Below are positions 27,557-37,023 of a stretch of 64,000 nt of DNA, piece after piece. The first letter of the stretch is position 1, and every line of letters begins with the position of its first letter. The notes under the pieces are model-generated. The model was not told the DNA's origin and made no database searches. It saw only the letters and a program-made list of their open reading frames with translations. The stretch covers positions 1-64,000 of the forward strand of contig NZ_AMZN01000066.1 of the NCBI RefSeq assembly GCF_000331535.1. Reading direction: 5' to 3'. The position numbers were made by a program, and so were the translations under genes. The DNA comes from Fulvivirga imtechensis AK7. Its GTDB lineage: Bacteria > Bacteroidota > Bacteroidia > Cytophagales > Cyclobacteriaceae.

Positions 27557-28298
27557 AGTTAAGGGCATTCGGTGTTCGGCTAATAATATCTGCCAGATGC
27601 TTTATTGATTGCCTACCGCCTTCTGCCAACTATCGTGGGGCACGAAGAATCTTACTAAGTTCAAGGAGACTTTAACAGCTTGGGAAGTTCCTTCCTCCGT
27701 ACCAATGACAAGTTTTGCAATGCCTGCGATGACAAATCACAAACTCGTCACGTGAAAAAATGGGCTCAACAGTGTGATTTATGACATGTACGTGTGGCGT
27801 GAAATTCTTAACGCCATTTTCTCAAGGCCGTTCTGAAGCTATGTTATTGTCTACAAAATCAACTCAAAGTTGTTGGTTTCCTGCCAATGACAAGTTATCA
27901 TTACATGATCCCGGACGTAACAAAGTGAAGATCCGGGATCTCCTCGCTACTGGCTGTGACTGAACTTCAGCCCCCGCCAACGGATCTGGGGGTCCTGAAT
28001 ATTTTCTCCGTTGCTCTACAAAAATTTTTAGGATGACGTGGTGGTTTATGATTTCTGTTGCTCCTCTTCTTCCTCTGTGGTTAATGATGGCATAATGTCA
28101 TTATCCACAATATCAACTCAAAGTTTCAAGTTAACGTAATAACATTGGTGGGTTTCCCTGATGCCCTTCCCGATGACCACTCATCGCTGCTGAACGGCAC
28201 TTTATGTATTTTATACCAACTCAAAAGGCAGAAATTGCGTATTTGTTCTTAATCATCAGAACCCACAGACCTATTCATTCACCATTAACTATTTAACC
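27557..28298. other. 742-bp repeat-filled intergenic region
   Basis: I see no convincing gene. A 60-codon reading frame at 27781-27963 runs through repeat material and is rejected. Contents: a partial R2 copy (about 27645-27715, CACGAAGAATCTTACTAAG); two related stretches about 250 bp apart sharing ATCAACTCAAAG, with TGTTATTGTCTACAA near 27842 and TGTCATTATCCACAA near 28095; an R3 copy on the minus strand (27990-28041); and AACCACAGAGGAAG-type sequence on the minus strand near 28070-28085. The region looks like accumulated palindromic repeats between plsY and the DUF2911 gene. Confidence 0.6.
27990..28041 (-). repeat. R3 repeat, copy 1
   Basis: On the minus strand this reads CCACGTCATCCTAAAAATTT, then about 10 bp, then AACGGAGAAAATATTCAGGA. 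The same order of words is on the plus strand at 55512-55559. The two copies match closely over about 50 bp, so this is a distinct dispersed repeat family. Confidence 0.65.
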
Positions 28299-29435
28299 AT
28301 GAGATCAAAACGATTATCAATTATTTTGACCTTGATAAGTGGGTTGATGCTATTTGGCACCAGCTTGTGGGCTCAAGGTGTTACTTTGCCGCAATCCAGC
28401 GCGGCAGCAGAGGTAAGACAACGTGTCGGTATTGCAGATGTTACCGTTAACTATTCACGCCCTGATGTGGTAAGCCCTCAGGGACAGGACCGAACAGGGC
28501 AAATATGGGGAGGCCTGGTGCCTTATGGCTATAATAACCTGGGTTTTGGCACTTCGCAGGCAGCTCCCTGGAGAGCAGGCGCCAACGAAAATACAACCAT
28601 AGAGCTTAGCCATGATGCTACAATAGAGGGCAAAGCTCTTCAGGCCGGAACTTACGGTTTGCATATGGCAGTTGCAGAGGAGGGTAATGTAACCGTTATC
28701 TTTTCAAGAAATAATACTGCTTGGGGAAGTTATTTCTATGATGAAAAAGATGATGCCTTAAGAGTAAATGTCAAGTGGCAGGATAACGAACAGACCCCAT
28801 TACTCACTTACAATTTTGTGGATGTGGGTGACAAGCAGGCTACGCTTGTACTGGACTGGGAGAAAAAGCGTATTCCTGTTAAAATTGAATTTAACACACC
28901 AGAGTTGGTGTATAACAACTTAAAGAAGGAGTTGCAGGGCGCACAAGGCTTTATATTACAAAACTGGATGTCAGCCGCCAATTATCTGGCTCAGAATAAA
29001 ATTCACCTTGAAGATGCATTAGCCTGGGCCAATAATGCTATAGAGGGACAATTTTTTAGTCAAAAGAACTTTCAGACGATGCAAGTTAAGGCAAGAGTAT
29101 TAACTGCTATGGGCAACACTGCCGAAGCTGACAAAGTAATGAATGAAGCGCTCGAAGATCCTGCTGCTGGCATCGCGGATTACTATAACTACGGCAGGCA
29201 GCTAATCGGCCAGGATAAAGGTGCAGAGGCGCTGGAAGTATTTAAAAAAGCAAATAAAAAGTGGCCTGATCACTGGCTGGCGCCCCACGGTCTTGCGCGC
29301 GGATACTCAGCTACTGGTGATTATGCCAAGGCTCTGAAATATGAGGAGCAGGCCTACACAAAAGCACCTGATGGAAGCAAGCAGTTTATCGATGGCTACC
29401 TCAAGACTTTGAAGGAAGGGAAGGATTTTAATTAG
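28299..29435 (+). CDS. DUF2911 exported protein with C-terminal TPR-like repeats
   Basis: This 378-residue protein has a signal peptide (about 1-26, ending SLWAQ), a DUF2911 domain (about 30-190; VRQRVGIADVTVNYSRPDV, IWGGLVPYG, WRAGANENTTIELS, GTYGLHMAV) and helical tetratricopeptide-like repeats to the C-terminus (ALEVFKKANKKWPDHWLAPH, GYSATGDYAKALKYEEQAY). DUF2911 proteins are widespread in Bacteroidota and Acidobacteriota, with no established activity. The TAG stop lies within the left terminus of an R1 element, so insertion probably set the end of the protein. Confidence 0.92.
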   Translation: MRSKRLSIILTLISGLMLFGTSLWAQGVTLPQSSAAAEVRQRVGIADVTVNYSRPDVVSPQGQDRTGQIWGGLVPYGYNNLGFGTSQAAPWRAGANENTTIELSHDATIEGKALQAGTYGLHMAVAEEGNVTVIFSRNNTAWGSYFYDEKDDALRVNVKWQDNEQTPLLTYNFVDVGDKQATLVLDWEKKRIPVKIEFNTPELVYNNLKKELQGAQGFILQNWMSAANYLAQNKIHLEDALAWANNAIEGQFFSQKNFQTMQVKARVLTAMGNTAEADKVMNEALEDPAAGIADYYNYGRQLIGQDKGAEALEVFKKANKKWPDHWLAPHGLARGYSATGDYAKALKYEEQAYTKAPDGSKQFIDGYLKTLKEGKDFN

Positions 29436-29583
29436 TGTTTGTAAGAAAACTTTAAGTGGCTTTAAGAAAACGTTAAGGTCAAGGCTTGTGAAGCGCCAAA
29501 AAGCGGAGCGTACCGGGGTACGTGAGCATTTTTGGGACGAGCATAACGCAGACATTGACGTTTTTTTTTAGAGACACTAATTA
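29429..29583. repeat. R1 palindromic element, copy 2
   Basis: This 155-bp copy has the same orientation as that at 13329-13488. It begins TAATTAGTGTTTGTAAGAAA and ends TTAGAGACACTAATTA. The DUF2911 gene reads GAT TTT AAT TAG into its left terminus, so the stop comes from the element. Only 4 bp separate its right end from the R2 copy beginning at 29588. Confidence 0.75.
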
Positions 29584-29587
29584 ATTA

Positions 29588-29798
29588 ACGTGAGTTCGAT
29601 ATAGTAGAACCGATTAAATTGTATTCGTATACAAAACAAACCTAAAAAACCTCTTCTAAGGGCCATTCTGCCTGTCCCGACCTTGCCTAGCCTGCCTCGG
29701 GGAGGCACGGAGGATCTTACTAAGTTCAAGGATACCATTAACAACTTAGGAAGATCCACGTCAGGATGACCGCCTATTTTCAGGCATATTATATCGAA
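29588..29798. repeat. R2 element, second near-full copy
   Basis: The sequence matches 8038-8260 over most of its length, including ACGTGAGTTCGATATAGTAG at the left, CCTAAAAAACCTCTTC, the GGATCTTACTAAGTT/AACTTAGGAAGATCC hairpin and CGTCAGGATGACCGCC. The right inverted repeat is eroded to TATATCGAA, and its outer half is replaced by the start of a terminator hairpin. It directly follows an R1 copy. Confidence 0.75.
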
Positions 29799-29840
29799 AG
29801 AAGCTGTCTCATCGACCTCCCTCTCGTGAGACAGCTTCTT
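29798..29840. terminator. Strong bidirectional terminator
   Basis: AAGAAGCTGTCTCA (29798-29811) and TGAGACAGCTTCTT (29827-29840) form a perfect 14-bp stem with a 15-nt loop. It ends 2 bp before the stop of the minus-strand lipoprotein gene, which it should terminate, and could also stop plus-strand transcripts from the DUF2911 gene. Confidence 0.85.
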
Positions 29841-29842
29841 TA

Positions 29843-30412
29843 CTAATCTGGTATGTTATAAAATATTTTCACCTGATCGTAATCCGAGTAGTCAACGGCT
29901 GCCACTTTCCCCCCTGTCAGGTTACTGCCCGGCACAAGTACATATCTAAATTGATAATTATTTCTAATGGCTGCCAACTGTGAAGCATTGGTGCTATAAG
30001 CTCCCAGGTAGATGGTATATGTTATGGATTGATAGTATTTCTGAAAGAGGGGAATGAAGTCTACGTCTGAGGGTTCGTAGTGCAGCGGCATTACTAAGGA
30101 TGAGGTTGCAGAGCTTCTGTAGTAAATGAAAATAATACCCCGGTCAACTACATCGGCTGTCATGTTTTCATCTACGTGGTACCATATGTAATAATTGGAT
30201 CCGCTTTCGTACCACTCTGGTTTGATCCAGTTAGAATATATTACATTGGCGTTTCCCGGATCGCCTTTGTCGCCCTTATCTCCTGTTTCACCTTGTGACC
30301 CTTGTTCACCCTGGGGTCCCTGAGGGCCGGGATCTCCATCTTCACCACAACCGGAAAAAGATAATAAAAGCACAACCAGAAGCCACTTTAATTTTAATTT
30401 AGTACATTTCAT
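29843..30412 (-). CDS. Collagen-like repeat lipoprotein
   Basis: This 189-residue lipoprotein has the lipobox LSFSGC at about residue 22 from the chosen start, followed at once by nine Gly-X-Y collagen triplets (GDPGPQGPQGEQGSQGETGD and on to GDPG). A globular domain of about 130 residues follows, unrecognised, with many Tyr and beta-like segments. Short collagen stalks after a lipobox occur in Bacteroidota surface lipoproteins. I chose the ATG at 30412; another ATG three codons upstream (30421) is possible. It is monocistronic with a strong terminator. Confidence 0.85.
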   Translation of the reverse strand: MKCTKLKLKWLLVVLLLSFSGCGEDGDPGPQGPQGEQGSQGETGDKGDKGDPGNANVIYSNWIKPEWYESGSNYYIWYHVDENMTADVVDRGIIFIYYRSSATSSLVMPLHYEPSDVDFIPLFQKYYQSITYTIYLGAYSTNASQLAAIRNNYQFRYVLVPGSNLTGGKVAAVDYSDYDQVKIFYNIPD

Positions 30413-30468
30413 TGTAAGCATTTTTTCAGCTTAGTGCATACAATGAGCAACAGGTTACCGGTTGTGGT

Positions 30469-32019
30469 TTACAAATTATTTTGACGGATCATTTGCAAAA
30501 TATCATCAATATGCTCACGATTATTTGACAATCGCGGCACTTTATTCTGCCCGCCAAGCTTACCCCTTTTCTTCATCCAGCGATAAAATGTGCCCTCTGT
30601 CACACTATGAACAACAGGAGGAAGTAGCGCCATATCCTGGTAGCGTTTGGCATCATAATCAGAGTTCACCTTCCGAAGCGTTTCATCAAGCAAATGCTTA
30701 AATTTCTCCAGATCATCGGGTTGTTGTTTAAATTCGATGATCCACTCGTGGCCTCCTTTTGAACCCTCGTCAAAATAGATAGGTGCAGCCGTGAAGTTGT
30801 CAAGGATAGCCCCTGTTTCTTTGCAGGCGGTGGTAATCGCAGTTTCGGCATTTTCTATAATCACTTCTTCTCCGAAAGCATTGATGAAATGCTTTGTACG
30901 TCCCGAGATCTTTATTCTGTAGGGGTTAACACTGGTGAATTTAATAGTGTCGCCAATATTATACCTCCAAAGGCCGGCATTGGTAGTAATAAGCATGGCA
31001 TAATTCTTACCCACTTCTACCTCCTCAAGAGATAGCGTTATCGGTTCTTTTTTACCTATCTCATCAAATGGTATGAACTCATAGAAAATACCATAGTCCA
31101 GCATTAATAACAACTCGGTAGAATCCCTTTGATCCTGAATACCGAAGAAACCCTCTGAAGCGTTGTATGTTTCGCAGTAGTTCATTTTTTCATTCGGGAT
31201 CAGCTTCTTGAAAAGCTCCCTGTAAGGATCAAATGCTACTGCTCCATGAAAAAACACCTCAAGATCCGGCCATACTTCGAGTATATTGTCTTTACCGGTC
31301 AACTCCATTACCTTTTGAATGAGAAGAATGGTCCAGGTCGGGACCCCGACCAGGTTAGTCACATTTTCTTGCGAGGTGATCTTTGCCATTTTTTCAATTT
31401 TCTCCTCCCACTTATCCATCAGCGCCACATCCAGCTTGGGTGTTCTGATAAGCTGCGCCCAAAGCGGAAGGTTTTGCATGATCACCGCTGACACATCTCC
31501 GTAGTAGGAGTTGGCATTGGGGTCATATTCATTAATTTGATGGCTTCCGCCAATAGTCAAACCTTTGCCGGTAAACATCCGCGTATCGGGATAATTATTT
31601 ACATATATGGAAATAAGATCTTTGCCTCCTTTGAAATGACAGTCTTCCAGAGCCTCTGGAGATACGGGAATAAATTTGCTTCTGGCATTCGTGGTTCCCG
31701 ATGATTTGGCAAACCAGGTGATCTCAGTAGGCCAGAGTACATTCTGCTCCCCCCTCATCAGGCGCTGAATATAGGGGAATATATCTTCATAAGCGTGAAC
31801 GGGTACACGTTCTGTGTACTCTTTATAACTGGTAATATCTCTGAAGCCATATTTTTTACCAAACTCCGTATTTTTGGCTTCTCCCAGCAGTTTTCTAAAT
31901 AGCTCATGCTGTACATCATGAGGGTATTTTATAAAAAGCTCGATATCATGTATCCGCTTCTTCATCACCCAGGTCACTATCGAATTTATTATATCCACCG
32001 CAGCTAGTTTTGATCTCAA
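30469..32019 (-). CDS. GH3-family acyl-adenylating protein
   Basis: This 516-residue protein is of the GH3 superfamily, known in plants for conjugating amino acids to jasmonate or auxin through acyl-adenylates. The ATP-binding signature FAKSSGTTNARSKFIPVS, a YNASEGFFGIQ segment and the C-terminal ISGRTKHFINAFGEEVIIEN fit the family. The bacterial substrate is unknown; the plant activity should not be carried over. The start is TTG at 32019, supported by the N-terminal NSIVTWVMKKRIHDIELF typical of Bacteroidota members. It is 44 bp downstream of lptB on the same strand. Confidence 0.92.
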   Translation of the reverse strand: MRSKLAAVDIINSIVTWVMKKRIHDIELFIKYPHDVQHELFRKLLGEAKNTEFGKKYGFRDITSYKEYTERVPVHAYEDIFPYIQRLMRGEQNVLWPTEITWFAKSSGTTNARSKFIPVSPEALEDCHFKGGKDLISIYVNNYPDTRMFTGKGLTIGGSHQINEYDPNANSYYGDVSAVIMQNLPLWAQLIRTPKLDVALMDKWEEKIEKMAKITSQENVTNLVGVPTWTILLIQKVMELTGKDNILEVWPDLEVFFHGAVAFDPYRELFKKLIPNEKMNYCETYNASEGFFGIQDQRDSTELLLMLDYGIFYEFIPFDEIGKKEPITLSLEEVEVGKNYAMLITTNAGLWRYNIGDTIKFTSVNPYRIKISGRTKHFINAFGEEVIIENAETAITTACKETGAILDNFTAAPIYFDEGSKGGHEWIIEFKQQPDDLEKFKHLLDETLRKVNSDYDAKRYQDMALLPPVVHSVTEGTFYRWMKKRGKLGGQNKVPRLSNNREHIDDILQMIRQNNL

Positions 32020-32063
32020 CCTTGAAGATATAAAATATTAAAAAGCTAAAAGTGAGAGATGGT

Positions 32064-32795
32064 TTAAATTTTTCTTTTCAACTGAAAATGTTGACCCAGG
32101 TAAACTCTCCTCACCTGCTCGTCAGCAGCAAGTTCTTCCGCTGACCCTGCTTTTAGGAGGCGTCCTTCAAACATAAGATAAGCTCTGTCTGTGATGGATA
32201 GGGTTTCGTTTACGTTGTGGTCGGTGATGAGGATGCCTATATTCTTTTGTTTTAGCTTGGCAACTATTGTTTGTATCTCTTCCACGGCTATTGGGTCAAC
32301 ACCAGCAAAAGGCTCATCAAGTAGTACAAAATGAGGATCTACTGCCAGTGCTCGCGCAATTTCCGTACGTCTTCTCTCTCCCCCCGATAGTACCATTCCT
32401 AAATTTTTGCGTACATGTGTAAGGCTAAACTCTTCAAGCAGCGATTCACATTTTTCTTTCTGGTCCTTTTTAGGCATATTCCGCATTTCAAGTACCGCCA
32501 TGATATTTTCTTCAACGGATAACTTTCGAAATACGGAAGCTTCCTGTGCCAGGTATCCTATTCCTCTTTTTGCCCGTCTGTACATAGGAAGATCAGTAAT
32601 GTTTTCATCATCAAGAAATATTACCCCTTCATTGGGTTTTATCAGGCCCACGATCATGTAGAAAGTTGTGGTTTTTCCGGCACCATTGGGGCCAAGCAGA
32701 CCTACGATCTCACCTTGCTCTACTTTGACGGAGACATCATTAACAACAGTACGTTTTTTATATTTCTTAATGAGGTTATCAGCGCGTAATATCAT
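32064..32795 (-). CDS. lptB: LPS-export ABC transporter ATPase LptB
   Basis: LptB powers extraction of lipopolysaccharide from the inner membrane with LptF and LptG. It has Walker [11 protein letters not shown], signature LSGGERRR, Walker [15 protein letters not shown] and switch [10 protein letters not shown]. The [16 protein letters not shown] wording is typical of LptB rather than other ABC ATPases. I chose ATG 32795; an upstream TTG would add three residues. It begins 15 bp downstream of recJ on the same strand, so recJ-lptB-GH3 may form one operon. The lptF/G and lptC genes are not in the window. Confidence 0.95.
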   Translation of the reverse strand: MILRADNLIKKYKKRTVVNDVSVKVEQGEIVGLLGPNGAGKTTTFYMIVGLIKPNEGVIFLDDENITDLPMYRRAKRGIGYLAQEASVFRKLSVEENIMAVLEMRNMPKKDQKEKCESLLEEFSLTHVRKNLGMVLSGGERRRTEIARALAVDPHFVLLDEPFAGVDPIAVEEIQTIVAKLKQKNIGILITDHNVNETLSITDRAYLMFEGRLLKAGSAEELAADEQVRRVYLGQHFQLKRKI

Positions 32796-32810
32796 AGGTG
32801 GCAAAAATAA

Positions 32811-34511
32811 CTATTCGAACTTTATATCTTTTATATTTAACTGAATTGACTGATGGCCCATGTAGTTGTTTTCTTCAATTGAGAATGCAATTTTGAACTT
32901 TTCGCCATTCGCTATCCTGCTTGCATGCTCAGCCATATTGAAAGCAATTACTTCCAGTTTCCGGTCATCCTGCACAGCAGTAAATTTTAAATGTTTGTCT
33001 TTGATGACCCTCAAAGAACTTGCCAGTTTTACATCTTCAGCAATAAAAATGGGAGACAGGTTCTCTGGCCCGAAGGGAGCCATCTGGCTTATCACATTAA
33101 AGAATTTTTTGGTTACCTGATTGAAAGTAATGGGAGTATCTATATCGACCACTGGAACCAGGAGCTCTTCGGGTATTGAATTAGCTACCACTTCTTCAAA
33201 TTTTCTCTGGAATGCTGCTACTTTCTCCAGCTCGAGTGTAAGTCCGGCTGCATACATGTGGCCTCCAAACTGTACCAGCAGTTCACTGCAACTGGCTATG
33301 GCATTATATACATCAAAACCCGGAACCGACCTCGCTGAGCCTGTGGCGCGATTGTTTGACATGGTAAGGATAATCGTGGGGCGATGATAGCGCTCAATAC
33401 ATCGCGAGGCAACGATACCAATTACTCCTTTATGCCAGCTATCCTTAAAGAGTACTGTGGTTTTGGCCATCTTCAGCGTTTCATCTTCCTCTATCATTGC
33501 CAATGCCTCCTCAGTGATGGACGCGTCAAAATCTCTGCGCTTCTCATTTTTGATATTGAGTTGCTCCGCGTAGTGATAGGCCTCTTCTTCCGAGGCAGCC
33601 AGCAGCAGATGCACGGCAGTTTTGGCATGTGCTATCCTTCCTGCTGCGTTTATGCGGGGAGCCATTCCAAACACAATACCTGTAATATTTATCTTTTGAG
33701 TAATGCCCGAGAGACTCATCAATGCCTTTAAGCCAGGCCTGGCGCATTCTTTCAACTGTCTGATGCCATAATGTGCCAGCACCCTGTTTTCTCCTGTAAT
33801 GGGCACAATATCGGAAGCGATGCTTACCACTACCAGGTCAAGGAAGGAATTGGGGTCAGGGTGCCAGCCGGGATTTCTGCTAACCAGGGCTTGCATGAGC
33901 TTAAAGCCAATGCCGCATCCGGGCAGCTCCTTATACGGATAAGGGCAGTCATCCCTCTTCGGGTCGAGTACAGCAATGGCCGGTGGTAGCTCTTCACCGG
34001 GCCGGTGGTGGTCGCAAATAATAAAGTCAATACCATAGGAGGCGGCTTTTTCTACCAGTTTGGATGATTTGATACCACAATCCAAAGAAATAATCAATGA
34101 GAAGCCGTAGGTTTTGGCCCATTCTATGCCTGCTTCAGAAACACCATACCCTTCCTTATAGCGATCGGGGATGTAAAAATCACAATTGCGGTAAAAGGAA
34201 TCAAGAAATCCATAGAAAAGCGCAACGGAGGTTGTTCCGTCAACATCATAATCACCATAAACAAGTATTTTTTCGTTGTTGGCAATTGCTTCTTCTATTC
34301 TTTTCACTGCCACGTCCATATCTTTCATTAAAAAGGGGTCATGGAGCATATCCAGGGTAGGCCTGAAGAAGCTTTTGGCAGAATGATAGTCAGTTATGCC
34401 ACGTTGGACAAGAATGGTGGCGATAGGGGCGCTTACATTGATAGCTTTAGAAAGAGAATCCGTGATATTCTCATCTGGTTTGTCCTTGAGTACCCACCTT
34501 TTATCTACCAT
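32811..34511 (-). CDS. recJ: Single-stranded-DNA-specific exonuclease RecJ
   Basis: This 566-residue 5'-3' exonuclease acts in RecF-pathway recombination and mismatch repair. The DHH phosphoesterase core shows GDYDVDGTTSVALFY, IISLDCGIKS and FIICDHHRPGE. DHHA1 follows (GSARSVPGFDVYNAI, FGGHMYAAG), then an OB-like C-terminal domain (HLKFTAVQDDRKLEVIAFNM). All are complete and length is normal. It is transcribed toward lptB. Confidence 0.96.
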   Translation of the reverse strand: MVDKRWVLKDKPDENITDSLSKAINVSAPIATILVQRGITDYHSAKSFFRPTLDMLHDPFLMKDMDVAVKRIEEAIANNEKILVYGDYDVDGTTSVALFYGFLDSFYRNCDFYIPDRYKEGYGVSEAGIEWAKTYGFSLIISLDCGIKSSKLVEKAASYGIDFIICDHHRPGEELPPAIAVLDPKRDDCPYPYKELPGCGIGFKLMQALVSRNPGWHPDPNSFLDLVVVSIASDIVPITGENRVLAHYGIRQLKECARPGLKALMSLSGITQKINITGIVFGMAPRINAAGRIAHAKTAVHLLLAASEEEAYHYAEQLNIKNEKRRDFDASITEEALAMIEEDETLKMAKTTVLFKDSWHKGVIGIVASRCIERYHRPTIILTMSNNRATGSARSVPGFDVYNAIASCSELLVQFGGHMYAAGLTLELEKVAAFQRKFEEVVANSIPEELLVPVVDIDTPITFNQVTKKFFNVISQMAPFGPENLSPIFIAEDVKLASSLRVIKDKHLKFTAVQDDRKLEVIAFNMAEHASRIANGEKFKIAFSIEENNYMGHQSIQLNIKDIKFE

Positions 34512-34534
34512 GCGCCAGGAATTGACATAAAAAA

Positions 34535-34622
34535 GGAAGCTGCCTCAAAATGCAATTAAATTGTAATGCTATAAGCATCACAAGATGAATGGCCAAAGAC
34601 TTGGCTATTTGAGACAGCCTCC
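34535..34622 (-). terminator. Long imperfect hairpin downstream of the SPOR-like gene
   Basis: GGAAGCTGCCTCAAA (34535-34549) pairs with TTTGAGACAGCCTCC (34608-34622) with two mismatches around a 58-nt interior, which itself contains GCCAA-AGAC-TTGGC. The arm word GCTGTCTCA recurs in the hairpin at 29798-29840 and near 37923, pointing to a dispersed terminator-like repeat. Confidence 0.55.
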
Positions 34623-34638
34623 GTTGAGAAATTTGTTT

Positions 34639-35283
34639 TTATTCGGAATCAGCCGGAGCGTCTTCTGCTATCACTCCTTCGAGTACGTCTTTAATAGGCA
34701 CACGGTTACCATCTTTGTAAGGCACGATCCATGCGTCCTTAACACCCATTTCTCTTAAATATTTTTTGAAAGTATCTGCTTCCCAATAGTCACGGAATTG
34801 CCCAAGGGTGATCTTTTGCATCCCGTCTTCATTCTCACCGCTAAAGTTTTCATTGTTTTCAAAGTATTTGGAAAGGTCTTTATTTCTAAATGCACCTATC
34901 TGTACTTTAAATACAACGCCATCGATCATCTGTCCTCCGCCTGAAGTGGGTTCTGAGGGCCTGGATTTTAGCTCTCTTACTTCAGCTCTGGCAGCGGAAA
35001 GATCGCTCCTTAGCTTTGCCAGGTCGTCCTGAAGCTCGCTAACTTTGGCATCCTTGTCACTCATTTTTGATTGGATAGCGGTGTTTTCGCTTTTTAATTT
35101 GCTCACCTGGCCTTGAAGTTCTTGGTTTTCTTCTACCAATTGCTTCATTTGCTCAGGGTTTTTGGAATATTCTTTGGCTTTTTTCTTCCATTCCTTTTTC
35201 TCAGCTTTTGAAAGCTGGGCGAGTGACTCTACCGAAAAAGTAGCCACAAAGGCAAGCACGAGTATCACGGTTAGTTTTTTCAT
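34639..35283 (-). CDS. Exported coiled-coil protein with SPOR-like C-terminal domain
   Basis: This 214-residue protein has a signal peptide (about 1-22, ending SLAQ), a charged coiled coil at about 25-105 (heptad-rich, EENQELQGQVSKLKSENTAI) and a C-terminal SPOR-like domain (about 122-195; VVFKVQIGAFRNKDLSKYF, WEADTFKKYLREMGVKDAWI). SPOR domains bind denuded peptidoglycan at division sites. Homologues in Bacteroidota are often labelled Ezrin/radixin/moesin-like because of the coiled coil, which is not functionally informative. It probably links peptidoglycan to a periplasmic partner; that is inference. Confidence 0.85.
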   Translation of the reverse strand: MKKLTVILVLAFVATFSVESLAQLSKAEKKEWKKKAKEYSKNPEQMKQLVEENQELQGQVSKLKSENTAIQSKMSDKDAKVSELQDDLAKLRSDLSAARAEVRELKSRPSEPTSGGGQMIDGVVFKVQIGAFRNKDLSKYFENNENFSGENEDGMQKITLGQFRDYWEADTFKKYLREMGVKDAWIVPYKDGNRVPIKDVLEGVIAEDAPADSE

Positions 35284-35344
35284 TATGCTGTATTTTGTAA
35301 AAATTTGTTGAAAATATACTCAATTTAACTAAAAATTAAAAAAA

Positions 35345-36745
35345 TTACTTCTTTAAGCTGCCAACCATGTCTTCGGGTTTTACCCATTGATCAAATTCCT
35401 GTTCCGTTAAAAAGCCGGATTTTATGGCCTCTTCTTTTAGTGTAGTACCATTTTCATGTGCAGATTTAGCAATTTTTGCGGCTTTTTCATAGCCAATATG
35501 AGTATTTAATGCAGTCACCAGCATCAAACTGTTATTCAGGTGCTGCTCAATATTTTTATAATTAGGCTCTATGCCTATAGCACAATTTTCTTCAAAAGAT
35601 ACGCACGCATCACCAATTAGCCTTGCCGATTGCAGGAAATTATAAGCCATAACCGGCTTAAATACATTCAGTTCATAGTGTCCCTGAGCGCCACCAACAG
35701 TGATAGCCATATCGTTGCCCATTACCTGGGCACATACCATAGTCAGCGCTTCGCTCTGTGTTGGGTTCACTTTACCCGGCATGATGGACGAACCAGGCTC
35801 ATTAGCCGGAATGTTGATCTCACCAATACCAGATCTCGGACCAGAGGCAAGCATGCGAATATCATTTGCTATTTTGTTCAATGAAACAGCCAGTTGCTTC
35901 AGAGCGCCATGAGATTCTACAATGGCATCATGAGCTGCCAGGGCCTCAAATTTATTGTCTGCACTCTTAAAAGGAAGTCCGGTAAACTCGGCAATCTTTT
36001 TAGCTACCAACTCAGCATAGCCTTCAGGAGTGTTGATGCCGGTACCAACAGCAGTGCCACCTAATGCCAGTTCCGAAAGGTGATCCAGTGTATTCTTTAG
36101 TGCCTTCAGTCCGTGGTCGAGTTGAGAAACATACCCTGAAAACTCTTGTCCAAGGGTAAGAGGTGTGGCATCCATCAGGTGTGTTCTGCCTATTTTTACC
36201 ACATTCATATACTCCTCTGATTTCTTTTTCAGCGTATCGCGCAGCTTCTCTACCCCGGGAATCGTTCTCTCTACCACCATTTTATAACAAGCTATGTGCA
36301 TACCTGTAGGGAAAGTGTCATTGGAAGACTGCGACTTGTTTACATCGTCATTGGGGTGGATAACAGATTTTCCTTCACCTAATTTATTGCCGGCCAATAC
36401 ATGCGCGCGATTGGCAATTACCTCATTGGTATTCATGTTAGACTGTGTACCTGAGCCTGTTTGCCAGATCACGAGTGGAAACTGATCATCATGCTTGCCT
36501 TCCAGGATCTCATCACATACGCTGGAGATCAGATCTCTTTTTTCTTCAGCCAGCACACCCAAAGCATGATTAGCATGTGCTGCGGCCTTTTTCAGGTAAG
36601 CAAAGCCATAGATAATTTCCAGCGGCATGCTGGCTTCCTCACCGATCTTAAAGTTGTTTCTCGAACGTTCTGTCTGAGCGCCCCAATATTTATCCGCGGG
36701 TACCTTTACTTCGCCCATAGTGTCTTTTTCTATTCTGAATTCCAT
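35345..36745 (-). CDS. fumC: Class II fumarate hydratase
   Basis: This 466-residue iron-independent fumarase of the TCA cycle interconverts fumarate and malate. The superfamily signature [16 protein letters not shown] is present, with the catalytic His segment ([16 protein letters not shown]) and the N-terminal [14 protein letters not shown] typical of FumC, which separates it from aspartase (AspA). The start is ATG 36745. It is 61 bp upstream of the SPOR-like gene on the same strand, probably without functional link. Confidence 0.96.
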   Translation of the reverse strand: MEFRIEKDTMGEVKVPADKYWGAQTERSRNNFKIGEEASMPLEIIYGFAYLKKAAAHANHALGVLAEEKRDLISSVCDEILEGKHDDQFPLVIWQTGSGTQSNMNTNEVIANRAHVLAGNKLGEGKSVIHPNDDVNKSQSSNDTFPTGMHIACYKMVVERTIPGVEKLRDTLKKKSEEYMNVVKIGRTHLMDATPLTLGQEFSGYVSQLDHGLKALKNTLDHLSELALGGTAVGTGINTPEGYAELVAKKIAEFTGLPFKSADNKFEALAAHDAIVESHGALKQLAVSLNKIANDIRMLASGPRSGIGEINIPANEPGSSIMPGKVNPTQSEALTMVCAQVMGNDMAITVGGAQGHYELNVFKPVMAYNFLQSARLIGDACVSFEENCAIGIEPNYKNIEQHLNNSLMLVTALNTHIGYEKAAKIAKSAHENGTTLKEEAIKSGFLTEQEFDQWVKPEDMVGSLKK

Positions 36746-36849
36746 GTTGGTCTGGCATTTTGTGATTTTCCCGGCAAATTTAGGAAAAGTTCCGAGTTCT
36801 TAACTCCCACTTTATAGTTTTTGGAAACGCAAAACCAAAGCCTCCAATA

Positions 36850-36912
36850 CTAATAAACTAAGAACGAAGAAATTGAGAACGGTGAACGACAAACGGTGAA
36901 CTGAGAACTGCT
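36850..36912. repeat. Low-complexity GAACxGTGAAC/AAGAAC intergenic repeat
   Basis: The stretch consists of degenerate units: AACTAAGAACGAAGAAATTG, AGAACGGTGAACGAC, AAACGGTGAACTGAGAACTG. It lies between fumC and the LiaF-like gene. The closest relative is the heptad array at 61861-61912 (AACTGAG, AACTAAG units). Confidence 0.5.
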
Positions 36913-37023
36913 TAACCCATCTCCTTTCGGCATTCACCGGTAACCCTTCGGTACTTGCCGATTATCACCAACTTAGCTGTCCGTAACACAGTATAATTGT
37001 ATATAAATTAAAACGACAAAATC

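Noticed and set aside
27781-27963. A 60-codon plus-strand frame in the plsY-DUF2911 gap
   Set aside because: It consists of repeat-derived sequence and shows no protein-like pattern or neighbour logic.
30469-32019. GH3 protein as an auxin-conjugating enzyme
   Set aside because: The plant substrate cannot be assumed; only the acyl-adenylating fold is supported.
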